From the NCBI GenBank assembly GCA_029204225.1, contig CM055095.1:64315087-64379086 (forward strand): DNA of 64,000 bases, in the 5' to 3' direction. Below the pieces are notes generated by a model, which had not been told where the DNA came from, did not search any database, and worked only from the letters and a program-made list of their open reading frames with translations. Made by a program: the position numbers and the translations under genes. This DNA comes from Diphasiastrum complanatum. Its lineage: Eukaryota > Streptophyta > Lycopodiopsida > Lycopodiales > Lycopodiaceae. Position 1 is the first letter of the stretch; each line of letters begins with the position of its first letter. Shown here piece by piece: positions 23,005 to 32,357 of this stretch.

Positions 23005-23574
23005 TTACACGCTTTTCCCTTCTGGGACTTCTCGACAGATGCAAAGAAAGCACTTTGACCTTTTTCCTTTCGCCATTCTTTTCATCACTAATGCTGCAAC
23101 CAAATTTTGTTCAATATCGGTATCCTTAGCATTCCCTCCGGGCAGGGCTTTTGTCACGCAGATTTGTCCCTTATAATCCAAGAGGACCAAGTTTGAGCTC
23201 CTACCCAAAACTGCGATACAGTGTTCATTTAACCAAGGGAGGCCCAAAATCACATCAAAGGCATCCATCTCTAAAATCACAAAGCTAAGTTTAGCCTTCC
23301 ATCTTCCAATCTGCACCGGGATGTTCAATGTCGCTTTGTCTGCATCTAGTGCTCCCTTCGCTGTTTCTACCTTGAGAGTAGATGTAACATTCATGGTCGG
23401 CAAGCTGAATTGTTCCACTACGCTCCTTGAGATATAGTTATGTGAAGCTCCGGAGTCGATCATGAAATCTGACTTCCTCCCCGCGATCTTTCCTGATAAG
23501 AATAACAATCTTGAACCAATCTTGGGGGTTGCCCCATGGAAGTTCCTTTCCATACTTGTGCGTCGTCCACTCAT
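23005..23574 (-). CDS. Protease segment of minus chromovirus
   Basis: 189 codons. MIDSGASHNYIS is an intact retropepsin active site, followed by VETAKGALDADKATLNIPVQ, the hydrophobic FDVILGLPWLNEHC block and a linker. The TAA after GKSV lies in the same frame as RT. A TGA stands a few codons before the Met, so no gag is joined in frame. Confidence 0.9.
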   Translation of the reverse strand: MSGRRTSMERNFHGATPKIGSRLLFLSGKIAGRKSDFMIDSGASHNYISRSVVEQFSLPTMNVTSTLKVETAKGALDADKATLNIPVQIGRWKAKLSFVILEMDAFDVILGLPWLNEHCIAVLGRSSNLVLLDYKGQICVTKALPGGNAKDTDIEQNLVAALVMKRMAKGKRSKCFLCICREVPEGKSV

Positions 23575-23749
23575 AAATGTAAGCTCCTCTCACAACTCCC
23601 AACTAGATCAGATCACCTGGATCAAAACAAGTAGTCAGGGATAATTCAGGTCCAGGCAAGCACACCACAAACGAACATACCAACCAAAGCTAAATAGAGG
23701 ATCCCTCTCAAGTCACATTCCCCTTGAGACCGGACGTAGGATCTTTGCC

Positions 23750-24275
23750 TAGCCGCGCCCACACAAATCTATCACAGAATTAGCCCACGGGGAAACATCC
23801 ATCCAACCATCCGTGCTTTCACCATTAAGCAGCACATTGCCTCAGTCATGCCCCACCACTTTTTGGTCGATAGCCCTTATAACTAAACGATCGGCAGCTA
23901 TCCCGTACCGGCAGCTAACCACCCGTGCTTTACACCCGAATTTGAGCAGCATCTCTGTATCAATGGTTAACCCGTACAGTTCGAATATGTCGCCTCGCAC
24001 CCCACAAGGTACAGACCGTGCTTTCACCTACCTAGGCAGCACTTTGCCTCATCCGTCCTACGTGCAGACAGCGTCAGGCCCGAACTGCGAGAACTGACCT
24101 TGCTTACACCTCGAGGGCAACACTTTGACTCATCAAGTCCCCCGTTCTGCCGACCACCCCGACCGTGGACGCACCCGTGCTTACGCTGTGGGCAGCACCT
24201 TGCGCAACGGTTGTCCTGACAAATCCCAAAAACGTGGCCATCCCTGTGAGACTTGCGTAGCTGACCGACTAGTCG
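23750..24275 (-). repeat. Leader of minus chromovirus with five degenerate repeat cores
   Basis: Between primer site and protease there is no gag. Instead the minus strand carries five copies of a roughly 30-bp core of the form CAAAGTGCTGCC, about 5-10 variable bases, then GGTGAAAGCACGG. The spacing is about 77-112 bp. The same arrangement is seen in the plus copy at 25553-25947. Short open frames here are in conflicting strands and are not convincing genes. Confidence 0.75.
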
Positions 24276-24287
24276 GCTCTGATACCA
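24276..24287 (-). promoter_or_regulatory. Primer binding site of minus chromovirus
   Basis: Minus strand TGGTATCAGAGC, perfect complement of initiator tRNA-Met, two bases from the LTR end CAACA. Confidence 0.92.
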
Positions 24288-24289
24288 CA

Positions 24290-25207
24290 TGTTGCGCCGG
24301 CGCCTCAAAGGGCGCTGGGACTTGAGCGGTTTCCCCAACATGCGCTTAAGTCTAACATTCATCCATCATGCACTTACGTAAAAGCCAACTCAGAAACGTA
24401 ACAAGCTTAACCATTCAGACTTAAGAAAACTGGAATCCCAACCAACCCGAAAGCCATCTCAGAATCCGTCCCCAAAAGGTAACCAAAGACAAAGACAAGC
24501 CACACATGAAGCACAAGGCATAGTGGTCGCCAAACTGACCAATTGGCATAGCGGCAAGCCCCAATTCGATGACAGGGACCCTTAGGCGCCAGCGATGCAA
24601 AAAGGTTGTAGTAAGGGTCCTTCCACTTGGACCAGTCCCAGAGGCGAAACCGAAATGGTAATCATCCCCAAGGATCAACTTTATTAGATTTGGAAGAGGT
24701 TACATTCATACAAAGACTGACCGGTCTCGGGGCCACCAACACGTGCTGGGCATTGTGCCTGGCTCGTGCTGGTAGAGGGAGCTGAGACCTGGCGACTGGA
24801 TTCCTGGCGCTGGTTGAGCTGCCCAAGTTTCTGTCTGTTGGACTCCCCCTATAGTTCTGCTGTGATTCGGCGCACCCCGTCTGTTCTGAAACATAGTGCT
24901 TTCTGGTAAAGCACGCTTTTTGGGACTTAGTTTTTATTTTGCTGATTAAGCCTGGCAAGCCTGACAGAATCAGTTCGGCTCCCGAACATGGGTCCCGAGA
25001 GCCGTTCTGGTGGCAGAATCAACTTGCTTCATGACTAGGCCATGACTCGAGCTCCAGAGCTAGCTCATGACTTGTGACTACTTGACTGGCTCACCACAGG
25101 TCGGAGGCTCAGTCCTTGACATTCTAACTTGCTCTGGGACCTTAGGGAGTGTCACCCCTTAGAGTCTTACAGGGCACGTTGGATGCACCTGAGTCAGCTT
25201 TACAACA
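24290..25207 (-). repeat. Complete 5' LTR (918 bp) of minus chromovirus
   Basis: Minus strand begins TGTTGTAAAGCTGAC and ends GGCGCAACA, giving TGTTG...CAACA inverted ends. It has the same length as the plus-copy 3' LTR (29908-30825). An AATAAA-type signal (minus strand TCTAATAAAGTTGATC) lies near 24670. Scattered, mostly transition differences from the plus LTR are visible. Its outer end abuts a truncated copy of the same LTR in opposite orientation at 25210. Confidence 0.92.
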
Positions 25208-25209
25208 TC

Positions 25210-25469
25210 ATGCCAATTGGTCAGTTTGGCGACCACTATGCCTTGGGTTTCATGTGTGGCTTGTCTTTGCCTTTGGTTACCTTTTGGGGACGGGTTCTGA
25301 GTTGACTTTCGGGTTGGTTGGGATTCCAGTTCTCTTAAGTCTGAATGGTTAAGCTTGTTACGTTTTTGAGTTGGTTTTTACGTAAGTGCATGATGGATGA
25401 ATGTTAGACTTAAGCGCGTGTTGGGGAAACCGCTCAAGTCCCAGCGCCCTTTGAGGCGCCGGTGCAACA
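25210..25469 (+). repeat. Truncated 5' LTR of plus chromovirus
   Basis: Matches the final 260 bp of the 918-bp LTR and ends GGTGCAACA. The first 658 bp are missing. The truncation point directly abuts the outer end of the minus-strand LTR (25207). Confidence 0.9.
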
Positions 25470-25471
25470 TG

Positions 25472-25483
25472 TGGTATCATAGT
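25472..25483 (+). promoter_or_regulatory. Primer binding site of plus chromovirus (one mismatch)
   Basis: TGGTATCATAGT against the consensus TGGTATCAGAGC. The central G is T and the last base also differs. The minus copy keeps the perfect site. Confidence 0.82.
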
Positions 25484-25552
25484 CGACTAGCCGGTCAGCT
25501 ACGCAAGTCTCACAGGGATGGCCACGTTTTGGGATTTGTCAGGACAACCGTT

Positions 25553-25947
25553 GCGCAAGGTGCTGCCCACAGTGTAAGCACGGGTGCGTCCACGGTCGGG
25601 GTGGTCGGCAGAACGGGGGACTTGATGAGTCAAAATGTTGCCCTCGAGGTGTAAGCACGGTCAGTTCTCGCGGTTCGGGCCTGGCGCTGCCTGCACGTAG
25701 GACGGATGAGGCAAAGTGTTGCCTAGGTAGGTGAAAGCACGGTCTGTACCTTGTGGGGTGCGGGGCGACATATTCGAGCTGTACGGGTTAACCATTGATA
25801 CAGAGATGCTGCTCGAATTCGGGTGTAAAGCACGGGTGGTTAGCTGCCGGTGCGAGATAGCTGCCGATCGTTTAGCTATAAGGGCTATCGACCAAAAAGT
25901 GGTGGGGCATGACTGAGGCAATGTGCTGCTTAATGGTGAAAGCACGG
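25553..25947 (+). repeat. Leader tandem motif array, five cores
   Basis: Five degenerate cores end in AAGCACGG at about 25583, 25660, 25742, 25835 and 25947 (spacing 77, 82, 93 and 112 bp). Each is preceded about 20 bp upstream by a GTGCTGCC/GTGTTGCC-like block. The array occupies the place where gag should be. No coding similarity is seen. Confidence 0.75.
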
Positions 25948-26183
25948 ATGGTTGGATGGATGTTTCCCTGTGGGCTAATTCTGTGATAGATTTGTGTGGG
26001 CGCGGCTAGGCAAAGATCCTACGTCCGGTCTCAAGGGGAATGTGACTTGAGAGGGATCCTCTGTTTAGCTTTGGTTGGTATGTTCGTTTGTGGTGTGCTT
26101 GCCTGGACCTGAATTATCCCTGACTACTTGTTTTGATCCAGGTGATCTGATCTAGTTGGGAGTTGTGAGAGGAGCTTACATTT

Positions 26184-26753
26184 ATGAGTGGACGACGCAC
26201 AAGTATGGAAAGGAACTTCCATGGAGCAACCCCCAAGATTGGTTCAAGATTGTTATTCTTATCAGGAAAATTCGCGGGGAGGAAGTCAGATTTCATGATC
26301 GACTCCGGAGCTTCACATAACTATATCTCAAGGAGCGTAGTGGAACAATTCAGCTTGCCGACCATGAATGTTACATCTACTCTCAAGGTAGAAATAGCGA
26401 AGGGAGCACTAGATGCAGACAAAGCGACATTGAACATCCCGGTGCAGATTAGAAGATGGAAGGCTAAACTTAGCTTTGTGATTTTAGAGATGGATGCCTT
26501 CGATGTGATTTTGGGCCTCCCTTGGTTAAATGAACACTGTATCGCAGTTTTGGGTAGGAGCTCAAACTTGGTCCTCTTGGATTATAAGGGACAAATCTGC
26601 GTGACAAAAGCCCTGCCCGGAGGAAATGCTAAGGATACCGATATTGAACAAAATCTGGTTGCAGCATTAGCGATGAAAAGAATGGCGAAAGGGAAAAGGT
26701 CAAAGTGCTTTCTTTGCATCTGTCGAGAAGTCCCAGAAGGGAAAAGCGTGTAA
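26184..26753 (+). CDS. Protease segment of plus chromovirus
   Basis: 189 codons with MIDSGASHNYIS, FDVILGLPWLNEHC and a C-terminal linker. It differs from the minus-copy protease at four residues. An upstream in-frame TGA means the Met at 26184 is the first possible start. TAA at 26751-26753 separates it from RT in the same frame. Confidence 0.9.
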   Translation: MSGRRTSMERNFHGATPKIGSRLLFLSGKFAGRKSDFMIDSGASHNYISRSVVEQFSLPTMNVTSTLKVEIAKGALDADKATLNIPVQIRRWKAKLSFVILEMDAFDVILGLPWLNEHCIAVLGRSSNLVLLDYKGQICVTKALPGGNAKDTDIEQNLVAALAMKRMAKGKRSKCFLCICREVPEGKSV

Positions 26754-26762
26754 CAAGAAAAC

Positions 26763-27725
26763 TTGCCAAAAGAAGTGGCAGATCTGTTAGAAGAATTTAG
26801 CGATGTGTTCCCGGAGGAACTCCCAGCTAAGCTACCTCCTCGAAGACTAGTGGACCATAAAATTGAGTTGGTACCAGGAACAGAGCCAACTTCACGAGCA
26901 CCCTACAGAATGTCACAAGAAGAGTTGGCGGAACTAAAACGACAACTTGGTGAATTGATAGACAAAGGTTTTATTAGACCTAGCGCTTCACCTTTTGGAG
27001 CTCCAGTGTTGTTCGTGGAAAAGGCGGACAAAACTCTTCGAATGTGTGTGGATTATCGCATGCTTAACAAGAGTACCATCAAGAACAAGTACCCCATGCC
27101 TAGAATTGATGACCTATTCGACCAACTCAAACATGCCAAGTACTTTAGCCGAATAGATCTCAGATCTGGATATCATCAAATTCGAATAGCTAAAGGTGAT
27201 GAGCACAAAACGGCGTTTCGAACGCGGTACAAGAGTCACGAGTTCCTGGTGATGCCATTCGGTCTAACAAACGCACCAGCCACTTTTTGCACGTTGATGA
27301 ACAATATATTTCAAGACTTCCTGGATGAATTTGTCATTGTGTACATTGATGACATATTAGTATTTAGCCGGAACCTTAAAGATCACATTCAACATTTAAG
27401 GACAGTTCTCCAACGACTGAGGAGGAACTGCTTGTTCGCGAAAAGAGAGAAATGTGAGTTTGTGGTGGAGGAAGTTGACTTCCTTGGACATGTTATAGGC
27501 CACGGACGGATTCGAATGGATCCTAAGAAGATCAAGGCTATCTTGGATTGGCTAGCACCTAAAACTGTTCATGGCATCAAATCCTTTGTGGGCTTATGTA
27601 ACTTTTACAAGAGATTCATTGAGGCATTTAGCAAAATTGTGGCACCACTGTTGGAGCAGACCAAGACTCATCTGAAGATGACATGGACACCGGAATGTGA
27701 AGCAGCGTTCCAAGAACTAAAATGA
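26763..27725 (+). CDS. Reverse transcriptase segment of plus chromovirus
   Basis: 320 codons, complete RT palm and thumb: [27 protein letters not shown] and [10 protein letters not shown] with intact aspartates, then [14 protein letters not shown] and the RT connection ending in FQELK. It differs from the minus copy at eight residues. TGA at 27723-27725 interrupts it before RNase H, in frame and in the same place as in the minus copy. Confidence 0.93.
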   Translation: MPKEVADLLEEFSDVFPEELPAKLPPRRLVDHKIELVPGTEPTSRAPYRMSQEELAELKRQLGELIDKGFIRPSASPFGAPVLFVEKADKTLRMCVDYRMLNKSTIKNKYPMPRIDDLFDQLKHAKYFSRIDLRSGYHQIRIAKGDEHKTAFRTRYKSHEFLVMPFGLTNAPATFCTLMNNIFQDFLDEFVIVYIDDILVFSRNLKDHIQHLRTVLQRLRRNCLFAKREKCEFVVEEVDFLGHVIGHGRIRMDPKKIKAILDWLAPKTVHGIKSFVGLCNFYKRFIEAFSKIVAPLLEQTKTHLKMTWTPECEAAFQELK

Positions 27726-29117
27726 CAGATCACTCAAGAACCCATCCTTGCCTTACCGGACTTTAGCAAACCTTTTGAAATACATACAGATGCGTCGAAC
27801 TTTGCTATTGGGGCTGTGCTGATGCAAGACGGAAAACCTGTTGCATATTTTTCAAAGAAATTGAGTGACGTAGAGCGACGATGGCCAACTCATGAAAAAG
27901 AAATGGTCGCAGTAGTTCAAGCAGTGGAGCATTTGAGACATTATGTGGCAGGAAAACCCTTTAAGGCATTCACTGATAATGTATCACTCAAGTACTTCTC
28001 ATCCCAAGGTATGCTCACGCCAAAGCAAATGCGATGGCAAAACTTTCTCTCAAAATTCAATATAGACATTTTACACACGGCGGGAAAGAACAATGTGGTG
28101 GCGGACGCACTAAGTAGACAGAAACACTTGATGGCAACAGTGACAACTCAGGTGACTGGCCTACTCCAAGAAATCAGGGAGAATTATGGTGTAGATGTGT
28201 TGGCGAAGGACTTAATGATCGAATTCCAGCTGGGAAAGCCTCATAAATATTTCACTTGGAAAGATCAAATGGTTGTTTATAAACAACGCAGAGTATATGT
28301 TCCAGACAACATCAACCTGAGGAAGAAAGTCTTGCGAGAACATCATGACGTACTAGCCGCCGGGCATCCAGGGGTGAATCGCATGTATGAACTTCTCAAA
28401 AGAGGCTTCTATTGGCCAAGTATGTGGGCAGACGTTGAATCCTATGTGCAAACATGTTCGACATGTCAACAAGTGAAGGTGGAACCGCTAGCTCCGGCTG
28501 GACTACTCCAACCATTACCGGTACCAGCATACCCATGGGATTCGGTGAGCATGGATTTTATTGTTCAACTACCACGGTGCCAAGGCTTCGACTCAATTTA
28601 TGTGGTGGTTGACCGATTTTCAAAGCAAGTTCATCTAGTACCAACTAAAAGTTCAGTGACAACTGAAGAAGTGGCAAGGTTATTTTTCAAATGTGTTTTC
28701 AAATACCACGGCCTGCCTAGAACGATTATTTCTGACCGAGACACCAAGTTCGTCGGAAAGTTTTGGACTTGTCTATTTCGCCTCGTGGGAACCGGATTGA
28801 ATTTCATACCTGCATATCACCCTCAGACAGATGGGCAAACGGAACGAGTCAATCGACAGATTGAACAATATTTACGAAATTATGTCGCTTGGGACCAATC
28901 CGATTGGGTCAACTACTTGGATATTCTCGAGTTTGCACATAACAACCAAGTGAACAGATCTACTGGAAGGGCACCCTTCGAGATAAGCAATGGTCGGCTA
29001 TCGATTGTTCCAAGCTCTTTTCTTACAGGCGTGCAGGAAACACCAGTACCCACTTTAGAGGAATTCATCAATGAGTGGCACACAAACCTGACAAAGGTGA
29101 AGGCATTTTTAGAGTAG
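27726..29117 (+). CDS. RNase H-integrase segment of plus chromovirus
   Basis: RNase H starts just after the TGA (IHTDASNFAIGAVLM) and continues through HEKEMVAVVQAVEHL, FTDNVSLKYF and VVADALSRQ. The integrase zinc finger (HPGVNRMYELL, CSTCQQVKV) and core follow, with Asp in SMDFIV, Asp in SDRDTKF and Glu in [10 protein letters not shown], all intact. The first in-frame Met is at 27816. A TAG at 29115-29117, absent from the minus copy, stops the frame before the integrase C-terminal domain. Confidence 0.92.
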   Translation, partial: QITQEPILALPDFSKPFEIHTDASNFAIGAVLMQDGKPVAYFSKKLSDVERRWPTHEKEMVAVVQAVEHLRHYVAGKPFKAFTDNVSLKYFSSQGMLTPKQMRWQNFLSKFNIDILHTAGKNNVVADALSRQKHLMATVTTQVTGLLQEIRENYGVDVLAKDLMIEFQLGKPHKYFTWKDQMVVYKQRRVYVPDNINLRKKVLREHHDVLAAGHPGVNRMYELLKRGFYWPSMWADVESYVQTCSTCQQVKVEPLAPAGLLQPLPVPAYPWDSVSMDFIVQLPRCQGFDSIYVVVDRFSKQVHLVPTKSSVTTEEVARLFFKCVFKYHGLPRTIISDRDTKFVGKFWTCLFRLVGTGLNFIPAYHPQTDGQTERVNRQIEQYLRNYVAWDQSDWVNYLDILEFAHNNQVNRSTGRAPFEISNGRLSIVPSSFLTGVQETPVPTLEEFINEWHTNLTKVKAFLE

Positions 29118-29129
29118 TCACAATGGAGT

Positions 29130-29666
29130 ATGGTAGCTGACGTAAACCCACATCGACGAGAACTGGAATTTGAGGAAGGTGATCAAGTATGGTTGAACAC
29201 AAAGAGCATTGCGTTACCAAAAGGTTTTTCTCATAAGTTCGCTCAACCTTATGCGGGACCATATTATGTCACCAAGAAGATCAACCCAGTGGCTTACCGA
29301 TTAGCGCTGCCATCCAGCTTGGATATACACAATGTGTTTCATATCTCATTACTCAAACGGTACAAACCAGATGAGCGATTTGATCGGCAACACGAACTCC
29401 GTCACCCACCAACGACACTTGATGATACGAAGAGGCAGCTTGTACCAGAACAAATATTGACACATAGAAAGCGAACTGGCGTTCAACGTGAATATCTAGT
29501 GAAGTGGCTACAGGCTCCACTTATTGAGGCTTCTTGGGAGTACGAAGACAAACTTAAGGAGGGAGCCCCTGAAATACTAGCAGATTATCTGCAGAAGAAC
29601 CAAGGCAATAGCCGTTTTCCCAGATCGGCACACAAAGTAATACCTGGCGGCATGCCTCTTACATAA
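29130..29666 (+). CDS. Integrase C-terminal domain and chromodomain of plus chromovirus
   Basis: 178 codons in the same frame as upstream pol. The integrase C-terminal beta domain (FEEGDQVWLNTKSIALPKG, FAQPYAGPYYVTKKINPVAY, HNVFHISLLKRYKPD) is followed by the chromodomain (PEQILTHRKRTGVQREYLVK, SWEYEDKLKEGAPEIL). The chromodomain places the family among chromoviruses. About 230 bp of non-coding sequence separate the stop from the polypurine tract. Confidence 0.92.
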   Translation: MVADVNPHRRELEFEEGDQVWLNTKSIALPKGFSHKFAQPYAGPYYVTKKINPVAYRLALPSSLDIHNVFHISLLKRYKPDERFDRQHELRHPPTTLDDTKRQLVPEQILTHRKRTGVQREYLVKWLQAPLIEASWEYEDKLKEGAPEILADYLQKNQGNSRFPRSAHKVIPGGMPLT

Positions 29667-29895
29667 ACATTCATGGCCATTCTGAAGTTCAAGGAACTTC
29701 CCGGTATTTTTCTTAAGTTTGCCAATAAATCACTTGCAGCTTTACACAGGTTTTACATAAGTGAACTTTATCTACACTTTTCCTATGCTACTACCAATGT
29801 ATTTTGTAATTCAAAGTTGTTAAGGCCGGTGAATTAAGCCCGTGCCATACGTCCTAGGTCTAGTTTGGCCCTGATGAGGACATCAGCTTTTTCAA

Positions 29896-29907
29896 ACGAG
29901 GGGAGGA
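29896..29907 (+). promoter_or_regulatory. Polypurine tract of plus chromovirus
   Basis: CGAGGGGAGGA immediately precedes the 3' LTR start TGTTG at 29908, the expected plus-strand primer position. Confidence 0.85.
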
Positions 29908-30825
29908 TGTTGTAAAGCTGACTCAGGTGCACCCAACGTGCCCTGTAAGACTGTAAGGGGTGACACTCCCTAAGGTCCCAGAGCAAGTTAGAACGTCAAG
30001 GACTGAGCCTCCGACCTGTGGTGAGCCAGTCAAGTAGTCACAAGTCATGAGCTAGCTCTGGAGCTCGAGTCATGGCCTAGTCAGGAAGCAAGTTGATTCT
30101 GCCACCGGAACGGCTCCCGGGACCCATGTCCGGGAGCCAGACTGATTCTGCCAGGCTTGCCAGGCTTAATCAGCAAAACAAAAACTAAGTCCCAAAAAGC
30201 GTGCTTTACCAGAAAGCACTATGTTTCAGAACAGAGGGGGTGCGTCGAATCACAGCAGAACTATAGGGGGAGTCCGGCAGACAGAAACTTGGGTAGCTCA
30301 ACCAGCGCCAGGAATCCAGTCGCCAGGTCTCAGCTCCCTCTACCAGCACGAGCCAGGCATAATGCCCAGCACATGTTGGTGGCCCCGAGACCGGTCAGTC
30401 TATGTATGAATGTAACCTCTTTCAAATCTAATAAAGTTGATCTTTGGGGATGATTACCATTTCGGTTTCGCCTCCGGGACTGGTCCAAGTGGAAGGACCC
30501 TTACTACAACCTTTTTGCTTCGCTGGCGCCTAAGGGTCCTTATCATCGACATGGGGCTTGCCGCTATGCCAATTGGTCAGTTTGGCAACCACTATGCCTT
30601 GGGTTTCATGTGTGGCTTGTCTTTGCCTTTGGTTACCTTTTGGGGACGGATTCTGAGTTGGCTTTCGGGTTGGTTGGGATTCCAGTTTTCTTAAGTCTGA
30701 ATGGTTAAGCTTGTTACGTTTCTGAGTTGGTTTTTACATAAGTGCATGATGGATGAATGTTAGACTTAAGCGCGTGTTGGGGAAACCGCTCAAGTCCCAG
30801 CGCCCTTTGAGGTGCCGGCGCAACA
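29908..30825 (+). repeat. Complete 3' LTR (918 bp) of plus chromovirus
   Basis: TGTTGTAAAGCTGAC at the start and GCCGGCGCAACA at the end. It contains a perfect 7-bp-stem hairpin at 30201-30219 and a TCTAATAAAG polyadenylation-like signal near 30428. The sequence after 30825 is unrelated to the element and leads into the LSM5 promoter. Confidence 0.93.
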
Positions 30826-31350
30826 GCCGCAATGCTCCTATCACAACCCATCAATAATACGATCCTACACAGGTGCCTCACCCTCGCCCTCAAGCAAGCC
30901 ATGTCCTAGGCGCTCCCGTGAGATGGGTTATTGCAAAGTTACTTTTCTCTTTTACATGTACAAATGTTGGTGGAATAAAAAATGGACCACTTTTTTTCAT
31001 TCATGAAAGTTCACTTTCATGTTAAGTGAGTGAGCCCTTTATTAAACTTTAAGCCTCAAAAGTTGAGACCGCATGTAGAACTCATCTTTGCAAGGCAAGC
31101 CCAACAAAACAACAAAGAAAACGAGAGAGAGAGAGAGTGTATGTGACGAGAGAGAGAGAGAGAGTGTATGTGTGTGTGTGTGTGTGCGTGCGTGAGAGAG
31201 AGAGATAGAGAGAGAGAGTGTGTGTGTGTGTGTGTGTGTGTGATACAAGCGCGCGCGCGAGAGAGAGAGCGCGCGAAAGGGAGATCTCGCGCGAAACGGA
31301 GAGCGAGCGAGCGAGCGAGTGTGAGACGCGCGAAACGGAGCGCGAGCGAG
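30826..31350 (+). promoter_or_regulatory. LSM5 upstream region and GA-rich 5' leader
   Basis: The 525 bp between the chromovirus LTR and the LSM5 ATG. From 31121 to about 31345 it is almost purely GA with GT and GCGA interruptions (GAGAGAGAGAG, GTGTGTGTGTG, CGCGCGCGAGAGAG, GAGCGAGCGAGCGAG). GA-rich tracts are common in plant core promoters and 5' untranslated regions of housekeeping genes. No clear TATA box stands at the expected distance. Promoter identity is inferred from position. Confidence 0.55.
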
Positions 31351-32293
31351 ATGGCTCACAATCCTTCGCATCTATTGCCTTCGGGTATATGGCCGTTCCC
31401 CTCCCTGCTTCCTTCCGTGTTTGCTTCTCTATTTGTGAATGTTGCTCATATACTATGGATTGATGTTCGTGGCGTTTGGCAGAACTCATAGATCGCTGCA
31501 TAGGTTCCAAAATATGGGTGATAATGAAGGGCGACAAGGAGCTGGTTGGCACTCTCCGCGGATTTGATGTGTATGTGAACATGGTGCTGGAGGACGTCAC
31601 AGAATTGTAAGCACATCACTAATCTGTTACTCCGTCTAATCTAAAAGCATATGAGGTTGTTAAAATTCAGATTCATGCTTTTAGTCTTTAGGTTTCTTTT
31701 TAGATTGTGGCTACATATTCAAAAAACAGTAAGTGCCTGTCGGCATTTCTTGCATAAGGTGTGGTTTCTGAACAATGTAGTGACCTGATTAACTTAGTTT
31801 TGTTGTGAGTCGCAGTGAGATTACGTCAGAAGGTCGGAGAATTACAAAATTGGATCAAATACTTCTAAATGGCAACAATATTGCAATCGTTCGTATTCCC
31901 ACCCTTTATCACCTCCAAGTGGTTGTTTCTTTCATTTTTTTAAAAGTTACTGTTATTGCCATTGCTCTTTGTGTGCTTCTTCATGAGCATGTAGCAAGGG
32001 GATCAGTTATCGAAGAGAATGTGAACTTGGGTTAAAAGTTTAGGGTTTGTGTTATTTATGGTGGAACATTGGCTTCATGATAGATTATTCCGTATTTCAT
32101 ATTTCTAGTTGAAATACTGTGTATCATAATTTGTTTTTCCTGGTTTCATTTCTTCCCTGATTCTAAAATTGCTAGCTGGTGGGAGGGTAAAATGTGGAAG
32201 TGGAAGGCCTTGTTGATTCGCACTAGTGCCATGATGTACAAGAATATTTTCAAGCTTTTGTAGTTAATAGGCAGTTGCATTCAAACACCAATT

Positions 32294-32357
<64 letters not shown>

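Larger units (their letters stand above)
19565..25207 (-). mobile_element. Ty3 chromovirus, minus copy (left arm of inverted pair)
   Basis: Minus-strand order: 5' LTR 25207-24290 (918 bp, TGTTG...CAACA), primer site 24287-24276 (perfect initiator-Met complement), leader with tandem motifs, protease, RT, RNase H, integrase, chromodomain, polypurine tract 19884-19874, and a truncated 3' LTR (19873-19565). No gag is recognisable between primer site and protease. It is an inverted near-copy of 25210-30216: the protease frames differ at 4 of 189 residues and the RT frames at 8 of 320. Two in-frame stops are shared with that copy. This copy also has a deletion of about 25 bp in integrase. Non-autonomous. 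Confidence 0.93.
25210..30825 (+). mobile_element. Ty3 chromovirus, plus copy (right arm of inverted pair)
   Basis: Order: 5' LTR remnant (25210-25469, the last 260 bp only), primer site 25472-25483, gag-less leader with five repeat cores, protease, RT, RNase H, integrase, chromodomain, polypurine tract ending at 29907, and a full 3' LTR (29908-30825). Protease to chromodomain (26184-29666) is one single reading frame broken by three stops: TAA 26751, TGA 27723 and TAG 29115. The first two are shared with the minus copy. The element ends 525 bp before the LSM5 start codon. Confidence 0.94.

Noticed and set aside
23842-24362. Possible gag or accessory ORFs in the leader of the chromovirus pair
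   Set aside because: Short frames occur on both strands over the repeated cores, with no capsid or zinc-knuckle features; repeat structure explains them.
24421-24958. Open frames within the 918-bp LTRs (also 30157-30694)
   Set aside because: They lie entirely within LTR sequence and are conserved only because the LTRs are copies.
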